This document shows positions 1-5,478 of a DNA stretch of 8,425 bases, piece after piece. This DNA comes from JALXCG01 sp026991065 [NCBI: Gemmatimonadota bacterium] (GTDB lineage Bacteria; GCA-2686955): NCBI GenBank assembly GCA_026991065.1, contig JALXCG010000092.1:1-8425 (forward strand), given 5' to 3'. The translations under genes were made by a program, and so were the position numbers. Positions within the stretch are counted from its first letter, which is position 1; each line of letters opens with the position of its first letter. The notes beneath the pieces are model-generated. The model saw only the letters and a list, made by a program, of their open reading frames with translations. It did no database searches and was not told where the DNA came from.

Positions 1-1062
1 CCGGCCGGCTCGGGGCTGGTGGCGTTCGCGGCGGCGCTCGGGGTGATGCCGCTGGATATGCCGGAGTCGGTGCTGGTGCGTTTCACTGGCGAGATGCAGC
101 CGGGGATCACGCTGCGCGACCTGGTGAACGCGATCCCCTACCGGGCGATCCAGACCGGCGAGCTGACGGTGGCCAAGGAGGGCAAGAAGAACGTCTTCTC
201 GGGGCGGATCATCGAAATCGAGGGACTGCCGAAGCTCAAGGTGGAGCAGGCGTTCGAACTCTCCGATGCGACCGCGGAGCGGTCCGCGGCCGGATGCTCG
301 ATCCGCCTCGACAAAGAGCCGATTATCGAATACCTGAAGTCCAACGTGGTGATGCTGCGCTGGATGATCGCCAACGGTTACGGCGACGCGCGCACGCTGG
401 AGCGGCGGGCGCGGGCGATGGAGGAGTGGATCGCCGATCCGCAGCTCATGTCGCGCGATGCCGACGCCGAATACGCGGCGGTGATCGAGGTGGATATGAG
501 CGCGATCACCGAGCCGATTCTCGCCTGCCCCAACGATCCGGATGATGTGAAGCTGCTTTCGGAAGTGGCGGGAACCAAGATCGACGAGGTTTTCGTGGGC
601 TCCTGCATGACCAACATCGGCCACTTCCGGGCCGCGGCACAACTGCTGGCGGCACACGGCAAACCGATCCCGACGCGGCTTTGGGTGGCGCCTCCGACCA
701 AGATGGACCGCGATCAACTGATCGAGGAGGGGATCTACAACATCTTCGCCCAGGCCGGCGCGCGGACCGAGATTCCGGGGTGTTCGCTCTGCATGGGCAA
801 CCAGGCGCGGGTGGCGCCCGGGGCGACGGTGGTCTCCACCTCCACGCGCAACTTCCCCAACCGGCTGGGTGATGGCGCCAATGTCTACCTCGCTTCGGCC
901 GAGCTGGCGGCGGTCACGGCGACTCTGGGGCGGATTCCGACGGTCACGGAGTATATGGCGCTGGCCGGCAAACTGAACACGATGGCGGCGGAGATCTATC
1001 GCTATCTGCAGTTCGACCGGATTGAGAGCTTTGTGGAGGCGGTGGAGCGGATCGCTTCCTGA
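1..1062 (+). CDS. acnB: Aconitate hydratase B (AcnB), C-terminal part; 5' end outside window
   Basis: AcnB interconverts citrate and isocitrate through cis-aconitate in the cytoplasmic TCA/glyoxylate pathway, using a [4Fe-4S] cluster. The reading frame is open from base 1 (PAGSGLVAF...) and ends at TGA 1060-1062, so about 353 codons of a protein usually near 860 residues are present. The GTG at 19 is an internal valine, not a start. The sequence follows E. coli AcnB closely from memory: [85 protein letters not shown] and [12 protein letters not shown]. The three cluster cysteines are encoded at 604-606, 781-783 and 790-792. Their 59-residue and 3-residue spacing equals that of Cys710, Cys769 and Cys772 in the E. 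coli enzyme, so it is probably active. A terminator follows, and the next gene is convergent. Nothing looks broken. Confidence 0.97.
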   Translation, partial: PAGSGLVAFAAALGVMPLDMPESVLVRFTGEMQPGITLRDLVNAIPYRAIQTGELTVAKEGKKNVFSGRIIEIEGLPKLKVEQAFELSDATAERSAAGCSIRLDKEPIIEYLKSNVVMLRWMIANGYGDARTLERRARAMEEWIADPQLMSRDADAEYAAVIEVDMSAITEPILACPNDPDDVKLLSEVAGTKIDEVFVGSCMTNIGHFRAAAQLLAAHGKPIPTRLWVAPPTKMDRDQLIEEGIYNIFAQAGARTEIPGCSLCMGNQARVAPGATVVSTSTRNFPNRLGDGANVYLASAELAAVTATLGRIPTVTEYMALAGKLNTMAAEIYRYLQFDRIESFVEAVERIAS

Positions 1063-1080
1063 GCCGGTCCAAGAAGCGGC

Positions 1081-1116
1081 GCGCGAGCCGGGAGTTCCGA
1101 CTCGCGCACTTGCTTT
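1081..1116 (+). terminator. Rho-independent terminator after acnB
   Basis: The arms GCGCGAGCCGG (1081-1091) and CCGACTCGCGC (1097-1107) pair over 11 positions with a single C/A mismatch around a 5-base loop, GAGTT. A T-rich stretch (acttgctttt, 1108-1117) follows. It begins 18 bases after the acnB stop. Read from the other strand the stem is the same but no T tract follows, so it mainly serves acnB. Confidence 0.75.
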
Positions 1117-1142
1117 TGTGGTAAGTGATATGGGGGTGCGCT

Positions 1143-1161
1143 CGATCGCGCGCAGCGATCG
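1143..1161 (-). terminator. Hairpin directly after the protease stop codon (weak terminator candidate)
   Basis: CGATCGC (1143-1149) and GCGATCG (1155-1161) form a perfect 7-bp stem with a 5-base loop. It begins on the base immediately after the minus-strand TGA (1164-1162) of the subtilase. No T run follows on the minus strand, so it may only be a 3'-end stabilising hairpin, with the acnB terminator stem just beyond it acting as a second barrier. Confidence 0.35.
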
Positions 1162-3291
1162 TCAGAAGGGCCGGCGGGTGAGTTTGACCCGGTCGACACC
1201 GTTTACGCTCTGCCCGCTCACTGTGGCCAGGCCGACAATCGATCCGTTGCTACCCATGTAGCCGAGCAGACCGCCGTTGGTCGCCATGACACCGAGCAGG
1301 CCACCGTTGCCGGCGAGCATTCCCAGCAGGCCGCCGTTGCCGCCGATGAAGCCCAGCAGGCCACCGTTGCCGGCGATCAGTTCGAGGACCGTGCCGTTGG
1401 CATCGATCAGCCCCAGCATGCCGCCATTGGCGGCGAGCATCTCCAAGAGGCCGCCGTTGTTGGTAATCATGCCCAAAAGGCCACCGTTGTTGGCGATGGT
1501 GCCGAGCAGGGCGCCGTTGTTGTTCAGGAATCCGAGCAGGCCGCCGTTGTTCTGGATGAAGCTCAGCAAGCCGCCGTCAACGCCGACCAGTTCCTCCAGG
1601 GTCCAATCGGCGAGGAAATACTGGGCGATGTCGCACACGCTCTCGTAGGTACCGTCGTCTTCCACTTCGCTCTCGAACTCACGGGAGTCGCAGCCGCTGT
1701 CGATGAAGGCGTAGAGACCGGTTTCATCCTCAAGCAGCAACAGCAGGCCCTCCGGAGTGTCGACGATTTCGCCGAAAAAGCCTTCGGGATAGAAGGCCGG
1801 GATCGCCGCGTAGTCGGCGATGAAGCCGTTCAGTGTTTTCTCGACGCCTTCACCCAAAGTGACCGGGTTGTCCAGCGGCTGCGTCATGCTAATCCGGCCA
1901 TAGCCGAAGTGATCATTCCAACAGGAGGTGCGCTTGACTTTGTGGCTTTCGTCGCCGTCGTCGTCATCGAACGACTGCGCGACTCCGGTAGCGCAATTGG
2001 TTTCGTCTCCCCCTTCATCGGGCGAGACGCAGCCGGCCAGAATCAGCGAGCGTATGGTCGCGGCGCTGAGGTCGTCGTAGGTGCTGCGCAGTAGCGCGGC
2101 CAGCGCGGCCACTTGCGGCGCCGCCTGGCTGGTGCCCACGGCGTACCAGTAACCGATGGATCGATCGGAATCATCGGGGTCGAAACTGATCGACAGAATG
2201 GCGTCGGGCTCGCCGTCGCCATCCGCGTCTTCCGGCAGGCCGCCATAGGCCAGCAGGTCGAGCCCCGCGCCCCAATTGGAGTAGGAGGCGGGATGACCGT
2301 ATTTGTCCATGGCGCCAACCGCGATCACTTCATTGAAGGCCGCGGGAAAGGAGACCATGCCCACGCCGTCATTGCCGGTTGAAGCGACCAACACAATGTC
2401 CGCGGCGGCGGCATCGGCGATCTTCTCCTGCAGCGTTTCGCCCGGGAAGAACCCCGGCGAGAAGGAGAGACTCATGTTGATGACGCCGGCGTCGTGGTCG
2501 ATCGCCCAGTCCAGCGCGCTAATCAAGGCATCCAGCGAGCCGACCCCAGCGGCATCCAGCACCCGCAGCGGCATCACCGAAATGTCCGGTGCCATCCCGG
2601 CCAGGCCAAAGTAGTTGTTGGTACGCACATTGAGCATGCCGGCGGTGTGGGTGCCGTGGCCGTTGAAGTCATCCGGCACGTCGTCACCATCCACAAAATC
2701 CCAGGGGGCCGCCATGTCGCGGTGAAAATTCCAGCCGCGGTGGGCCCACTTGACACCGCTGTCCAGCACCGCCACTCGGACCGACGGCTGGCCGGTGCCG
2801 TGCTTTCCCCACACATGCTCCATATCCAGTTCACTGAAGTGCCACTGGTCCTCGTAATAGCGGTCGTTCGGTTCCCAGGTCTCGCCCTGAGCACTCATGA
2901 TGGCATTGGGCTCGGCGAAGCGCACCGCGGCATCCGCGCGGAGAACCCGCGCGGCGTTGCGAAGGCGGTCGGCGTGGTCGTTGTAGGCCTGACCGGTGGC
3001 GCGAATTGCGGCGGCCAGTTCCGCCGCCGGTGGCAGCGTCACCACATAGGTGTTCCGGTCCACCTGGCGGGAGACCTGAATCTGGTAGCGCTCGGCAACC
3101 GCGGCGGCGGCGGCCGGGGAGACCCCGGACTCCAGCTTCACCACCAGTTCCCCGTCAACCACGGGAACCGGGTGGCCGGCGGCACGGTCGAACAGCATCG
3201 TTGTGTTCCACGCGTTGGCCCGCGACGACACCAACACCCCCACGACCAAGCTGAGCTTGATCCATCCGTACAATCGCCGAGCACGTAACAT
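1162..3291 (-). CDS. Secreted subtilisin-like serine protease (peptidase S8) with C-terminal NGGLLG decapeptide repeats
   Basis: This is a predicted extracellular endopeptidase of 709 residues. A Sec signal peptide (about 1-27, basic MLRARR then a hydrophobic core, likely cleavage after ANA) is followed by a propeptide-like segment (about 47-130: GELVVKL, TYVVTLP, VRFAEPN), then PNDRYYEDQWHF, typical of the mature start of thermitase-like subtilases. The catalytic triad is complete: Asp177 (VAVLDSG), His212 (NGHGTHTAG) and Ser388 (GTSQAAP). The oxyanion Asn is 307 (ASTGNDG). An acidic loop, DADGDGEPD (355-363), resembles a calcium site. After the catalytic domain (ends near 420) come an acidic, Cys-containing region (421-570; Cys421, 433, 457, 534, 553) and a 120-residue repeat array (571-690). 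The frame stays open upstream to 3738, but ATG 3291 is chosen because it begins the signal peptide and has GGAG six bases upstream. The gene is monocistronic, convergent with acnB and divergent from the acyltransferase. Substrate is unknown. Confidence 0.93.
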   Translation of the reverse strand: MLRARRLYGWIKLSLVVGVLVSSRANAWNTTMLFDRAAGHPVPVVDGELVVKLESGVSPAAAAAVAERYQIQVSRQVDRNTYVVTLPPAAELAAAIRATGQAYNDHADRLRNAARVLRADAAVRFAEPNAIMSAQGETWEPNDRYYEDQWHFSELDMEHVWGKHGTGQPSVRVAVLDSGVKWAHRGWNFHRDMAAPWDFVDGDDVPDDFNGHGTHTAGMLNVRTNNYFGLAGMAPDISVMPLRVLDAAGVGSLDALISALDWAIDHDAGVINMSLSFSPGFFPGETLQEKIADAAAADIVLVASTGNDGVGMVSFPAAFNEVIAVGAMDKYGHPASYSNWGAGLDLLAYGGLPEDADGDGEPDAILSISFDPDDSDRSIGYWYAVGTSQAAPQVAALAALLRSTYDDLSAATIRSLILAGCVSPDEGGDETNCATGVAQSFDDDDGDESHKVKRTSCWNDHFGYGRISMTQPLDNPVTLGEGVEKTLNGFIADYAAIPAFYPEGFFGEIVDTPEGLLLLLEDETGLYAFIDSGCDSREFESEVEDDGTYESVCDIAQYFLADWTLEELVGVDGGLLSFIQNNGGLLGFLNNNGALLGTIANNGGLLGMITNNGGLLEMLAANGGMLGLIDANGTVLELIAGNGGLLGFIGGNGGLLGMLAGNGGLLGVMATNGGLLGYMGSNGSIVGLATVSGQSVNGVDRVKLTRRPF
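1222..1581 (-). repeat. Twelve tandem 30-bp repeats encoding a 10-residue NGGLLG motif
   Basis: The repeats span residues 571-690 of the subtilase. Consensus per unit is x-N-G-G-L-L-G-x-h-x (h hydrophobic). Units in order start VDGGLLSFIQ, NNGGLLGFLN, NNGALLGTIA, NNGGLLGMIT, NNGGLLEMLA, ANGGMLGLID, ANGTVLELIA, GNGGLLGFIG, GNGGLLGMLA, GNGGLLGVMA, TNGGLLGYMG and SNGSIVGLAT. On the plus strand the hallmark cc(g/a)ccgttg recurs at 1271, 1301, 1331, 1361, 1451, 1481 and 1541, with variants at 1241, 1391, 1421, 1511 and 1571, always 30 bases apart. Units at both ends and unit 7 are the most diverged. The absence of any indel across 360 bp indicates selection for the exact 10-residue period. They differ from RTX nonapeptides, which carry an Asp and have a period of nine. 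Confidence 0.95.
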
Positions 3292-3297
3292 AAGCGT

Positions 3298-3301
3298 CTC
3301 C
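3298..3301 (-). promoter_or_regulatory. Ribosome binding site fixing the protease start
   Basis: On the minus strand the sequence reads TTTGGAGACGCTTATG. GGAG lies six bases before ATG 3291. This supports the start at the signal peptide rather than at the in-frame ATG 447 bases upstream, which would put a non-conserved, low-complexity 149-residue extension in front of the signal peptide. Confidence 0.7.
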
Positions 3302-3475
3302 AAAGATGTGCGAACCTCGCTGCCTGGCCCGGTTCTCGCACAACAGATCCGGGTGAGAACGCCGAGCCGATGGACGCCGGCATCAGTCTGCAGAACTTGT
3401 GCCAGCCGCACGATTGCCATTTGCAAGCCGTGAGTACGTTGAAATCGCGAGGCTTCCACTGGAGATGTCGGTTTC

Positions 3476-3524
3476 GTGCGATTTGCACTACAGAAGAAGT
3501 GCGATCGTTGTCCAACAATCGCAC
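3476..3524. promoter_or_regulatory. Putative operator: 26-bp palindrome plus additional GTGCGAT half-site
   Basis: GTGCGATCGTTG (3499-3510) and CAACAATCGCAC (3513-3524) are inverted repeats matching at 11 of 12 positions, with only TC between them. A further GTGCGAT starts at 3476 inside GTGCGATTTGCAC (3476-3488), itself a GTGC/GCAC dyad. That gives three copies of the same heptamer in 49 bases, two direct and one inverted. No T tract adjoins on either side, so it is not a terminator. Its location between divergent genes fits a dimeric regulator binding site. The regulator is unknown. Confidence 0.5.
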
Positions 3525-3583
3525 AGCGAGGAGAAAAAGCTGCGCAGGTGGCGCGCGGGTGGTGGGGGCGCCGCGGGAAATCC

Positions 3584-3612
3584 GCCACAGCGGAGGGCAG
3601 GATCGGTAGAAT
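3584..3612 (+). promoter_or_regulatory. Weak candidate sigma70-type promoter for the acyltransferase operon
   Basis: TAGAAT (3607-3612) matches the -10 consensus at five of six bases. The hexamer 17 bases upstream, GCCACA (3584-3589), matches only three of six of the -35 consensus. Transcription would then begin around 3619, just at the leader hairpin. This is low-certainty pattern matching in a lineage whose promoter consensus is unknown. Confidence 0.25.
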
Positions 3613-3618
3613 TCGAGT

Positions 3619-3642
3619 GGTCACGGGAGCATCTCCGTGACC
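3619..3642 (+). other. Leader hairpin upstream of the acyltransferase gene
   Basis: GGTCACGGGAG (3619-3629) pairs with CTCCGTGACC (3633-3642): ten base pairs with one bulged G and a three-base loop, CAT. It lies 44 bases before the start codon and is not followed by T residues, so it is not an intrinsic terminator. It could be a 5'-end mRNA stabiliser or a protein-binding dyad. Confidence 0.4.
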
Positions 3643-3673
3643 GCCACCCCGGTGCAGGAAAACCGCCCCTTCC

Positions 3674-3679
3674 GGAAGG
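3674..3679 (+). promoter_or_regulatory. Ribosome binding site fixing the acyltransferase start
   Basis: GGAAGG lies seven bases before ATG 3687. The same frame is open back to 3399, but no earlier start has a comparable site and the upstream translation is arginine-rich and unlike the family. Confidence 0.65.
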
Positions 3680-3686
3680 CCACGCC

Positions 3687-4598
3687 ATGCCGCTGCCCGA
3701 CCTCCCGTCCACTTCCGACAGTCGGCCGCCGCTCTCACGCAGAATTTTCGCAGCGCTGCTCGCCACCCTGCTCTTTGCCACGCTCATGCTGCTCAATCTC
3801 TTACAGATGTGCAGCATTCTTCTGTGGCCCTTCTCGCGGCGCTACTTCCGCGCCGTCAACCGCTGGGCCGCAAAGAGCTTCTGGGGGGCCGTGGTGGCCG
3901 CCGCGCGGCGTTGCTACGGCGTGGAGGTGAGGCTCAGCGGCGATCCTCCGCCGGCGGCGGAGAACGCCATCGTGGTCCTGAATCACCAGGGGATGGCCGA
4001 CATACCGGTGCTCCTCGACGTCGCCTCGCGAACCGAGCGTCTGGGCGACCTGAAGTGGTTCGCCAAGGATGTCATCAAGTGGGTGCCCGGTGTGGGCTGG
4101 GGGCTGCTTTTCCTCGACTGCATCTTTCTCAAGCGCAACTGGGCGGCGGACCAGGATTCGATCCGGGCGACCTTCCAGCGCTTGATCACCGCGCGGATCC
4201 CCTGCTGGATCGTCACTTTTGTCGAAGGCACCCGCACCCGCCCGGAGAAGTTGGAGGCCAGCCGGCGTTACGCCGCCGAGCACGACCTGCCGCTTCTGGA
4301 CCATCTGCTGCTGCCGCGCACCAAGGGGTTTACCGCCACGGTTAGCGGGATGCGCAATCATGTACAGGCGATCTATGATTGCACCATCGGCTATGTCGAT
4401 GGCGTGCCCAGCCTCGGGCAGTGGATTCAAGGGCGCATGCCGGTTGTGAACTTCGATTTTCGACGGATCGAGATCGGCGACCTGCCGCGGGACCCGGAGG
4501 CTCTCTCGGCCTGGCTGATGGAGCGCTGGAAAATCAAAGACCGGCGCCTCGACATTTACTATCGAACCGGCGCGTTTCCGGTCGCCGACCCTCTCTGA
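3687..4598 (+). CDS. PlsC/AGPAT-family 1-acyl-glycerol-3-phosphate acyltransferase-like membrane protein
   Basis: The 303-residue protein probably transfers an acyl chain to a lysophospholipid at the inner membrane. A hydrophobic N-terminal segment (about 19-47, FAALLATLLFATLMLLNLL) should anchor it. The acyltransferase motifs appear in order: the catalytic H-X4-D in NHQGMAD (His100, Asp105), the FLKR block (147-150) corresponding to motif II, FVEGTRT (178-184, motif III) and LLLPRTKGF (207-215, motif IV). The C-terminal part (AWLMERWKIKDRRLDIYYRTGAFP, 275-298) resembles the tail of eukaryotic AGPAT3/4-type and bacterial YihG-type enzymes more than housekeeping PlsC, which is shorter. The true acceptor, lysophosphatidate or another lysolipid, cannot be told. 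The gene begins a run of three plus-strand genes; the next start is 53 bases downstream. Motifs are intact and the enzyme is probably active. Confidence 0.88.
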   Translation: MPLPDLPSTSDSRPPLSRRIFAALLATLLFATLMLLNLLQMCSILLWPFSRRYFRAVNRWAAKSFWGAVVAAARRCYGVEVRLSGDPPPAAENAIVVLNHQGMADIPVLLDVASRTERLGDLKWFAKDVIKWVPGVGWGLLFLDCIFLKRNWAADQDSIRATFQRLITARIPCWIVTFVEGTRTRPEKLEASRRYAAEHDLPLLDHLLLPRTKGFTATVSGMRNHVQAIYDCTIGYVDGVPSLGQWIQGRMPVVNFDFRRIEIGDLPRDPEALSAWLMERWKIKDRRLDIYYRTGAFPVADPL

Positions 4599-4651
4599 TA
4601 ACCGCGCCGACAACCTCGTCAACAACCCGCTCCCAGCCCAAGGAGGCTGCC

Positions 4652-5431
4652 ATGAGTGCATCGGATTCCTCCGCTTCCACTTTTCCCGAGATTCACTGGG
4701 ATGAGATCCGCCGGCGTATCGAGGAGGAGGGCGCGGAGAGCGTGGTCGCCTTCATCGAGGAGTTGGAGAACCCCGGGGCACGCCTCAATCTGTATGCTTT
4801 CGCGCAGCAGGCGCTGGGCTCGCGCCCCTGGCGCGGGAAGAACTTGGATGCCCTGATGACCGTGGCGGACTCAGGGATCGCTGCCGCGCTGGCGATCGCC
4901 GAGGCCAGCGACAACGAAAAGAAAGCCGCGGCGATCCTCGACTTCGGCAATGTGCTCTCCTACAACCTCAGCGCCGACCTGGCGGAGTGTTGGCCGGGGG
5001 ATGACCTGGCGCGGGAGACGCGCCATTTCGAGCGCGGTCTGAAGGCGGCGGATGCCTGCCTGGAGTGGCGCCGAAAGCTGGGCAAGGGCTCCTACCCCTT
5101 CGCCGTTGCCTACTGGGCACGGGGCATGCACCTGATCTCTCTCGGGCGCCACGATGAAGCAGTCGCCGCGCTGGCCCAGGCGGTGGAATACGCGGTGCAA
5201 CTGGCCGCCGAGAAGGGGGCACCGACCGAAGTGGAGCCCGACGGGGATTTTCTGGTGATTCTCAACTCGGGCTACTGGGGTCTGGCGCGCGCCCTGGCGG
5301 GAGAGGCCGCCGGCCGCGCGCTCTTTGAGCACGCCTGCCTCGCCTTCGAGGAGAGCAGCGGCGAGCATGCTGAAGATGCGCAGTTCGGTCTGGAGCAACT
5401 CCGCCACGTCGGGCTCAAGTTTCTCTCCTAG
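4652..5431 (+). CDS. Uncharacterised helical protein with a TPR-like motif
   Basis: I do not recognise the family of this 259-residue protein. It has no signal peptide or membrane segment and should be cytoplasmic. It is acidic and rich in Ala, Glu and Leu, and predominantly helical by eye. Residues about 151-184 (AVAYWARGMHLISLGRHDEA and the following helix) have the spacing of a tetratricopeptide repeat: an aromatic, G, L, then LGRxDEAVAALxxAVEYA. Segments near 87-110 and 203-235 (SGYWGLARALAGEAAGRALF) may be degenerate helical hairpins of the same kind. This suggests a protein-protein interaction scaffold, but no partner can be inferred. AAGGAGG (4640-4646) five bases ahead of ATG 4652 is the best ribosome site in the window and fixes the start. 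It lies between the acyltransferase (53-bp gap) and the exported transglutaminase-like gene (47-bp gap), so co-transcription is likely. Confidence 0.8.
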   Translation: MSASDSSASTFPEIHWDEIRRRIEEEGAESVVAFIEELENPGARLNLYAFAQQALGSRPWRGKNLDALMTVADSGIAAALAIAEASDNEKKAAAILDFGNVLSYNLSADLAECWPGDDLARETRHFERGLKAADACLEWRRKLGKGSYPFAVAYWARGMHLISLGRHDEAVAALAQAVEYAVQLAAEKGAPTEVEPDGDFLVILNSGYWGLARALAGEAAGRALFEHACLAFEESSGEHAEDAQFGLEQLRHVGLKFLS

Positions 5432-5435
5432 CAAC

Positions 5436-5462
5436 GGCGGCGAGCCACCGGCTCCGCCCGCC
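5436..5462 (+). other. Intercistronic hairpin before the transglutaminase-like gene
   Basis: GGCGGCGAGCC (5436-5446) can pair with GGCTCCGCCCGCC (5450-5462) through a three-base loop, ACC, leaving two bulged C residues. It fills most of the 47-base gap and ends two bases before the AAGGAA ribosome site. No T tract follows, so it should not terminate transcription. In GC-rich DNA such stems also arise by chance. Confidence 0.3.
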
Positions 5463-5478
5463 ACAAGGAATCGCCAAG

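Larger units (their letters stand above)
3292..3686. other. Divergent intergenic region between the protease and acyltransferase operon
   Basis: These 395 bases hold no gene I can support. Open frames crossing them are upstream extensions of the two flanking genes, without ribosome sites or recognisable protein. The region contains a 26-bp palindrome near its middle, a second GTGC...GCAC element, a possible -10 box, a hairpin 45 bases ahead of the acyltransferase start, and an inverted repeat (GTTCTC 3332-3337 with GAGAAC 3355-3360, overlapping CCCGG 3328-3332 with CCGGG 3349-3353) in the probable protease leader. No tRNA or known riboswitch pattern was recognised. Confidence 0.7.

Noticed and set aside
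1222-1581. CRISPR array or RTX toxin-type repeat
   Set aside because: The 30-bp units are contiguous with no spacers and keep an open frame, so this is not CRISPR. The encoded period is ten residues without the GGxGxD signature, so it is not RTX.
1277-1648. Plus-strand frame with RPPLP repeats antisense to the protease tail
   Set aside because: It is the mirror of the NGGLLG repeats: any frame across a 30-bp period is periodic. No ribosome site or family support was found, and the sense strand encodes a coherent secreted protease.
3499-3524. Intrinsic terminator at the central palindrome
   Set aside because: The loop would be only two bases and no T run follows on either strand. An operator-like dyad fits better.
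3292-3738. In-frame N-terminal extension of the protease to an ATG at 3738
   Set aside because: It would place 149 residues of low-complexity, family-unlike sequence before an evident signal peptide, and it overlaps the acyltransferase start. ATG 3291 has its own GGAG site.
3801-4661. 286-codon minus-strand frame opposite the acyltransferase
   Set aside because: It is a shadow of a gene with intact acyltransferase motifs, and its composition is Arg/Pro/Gly/His-rich without domain signals.
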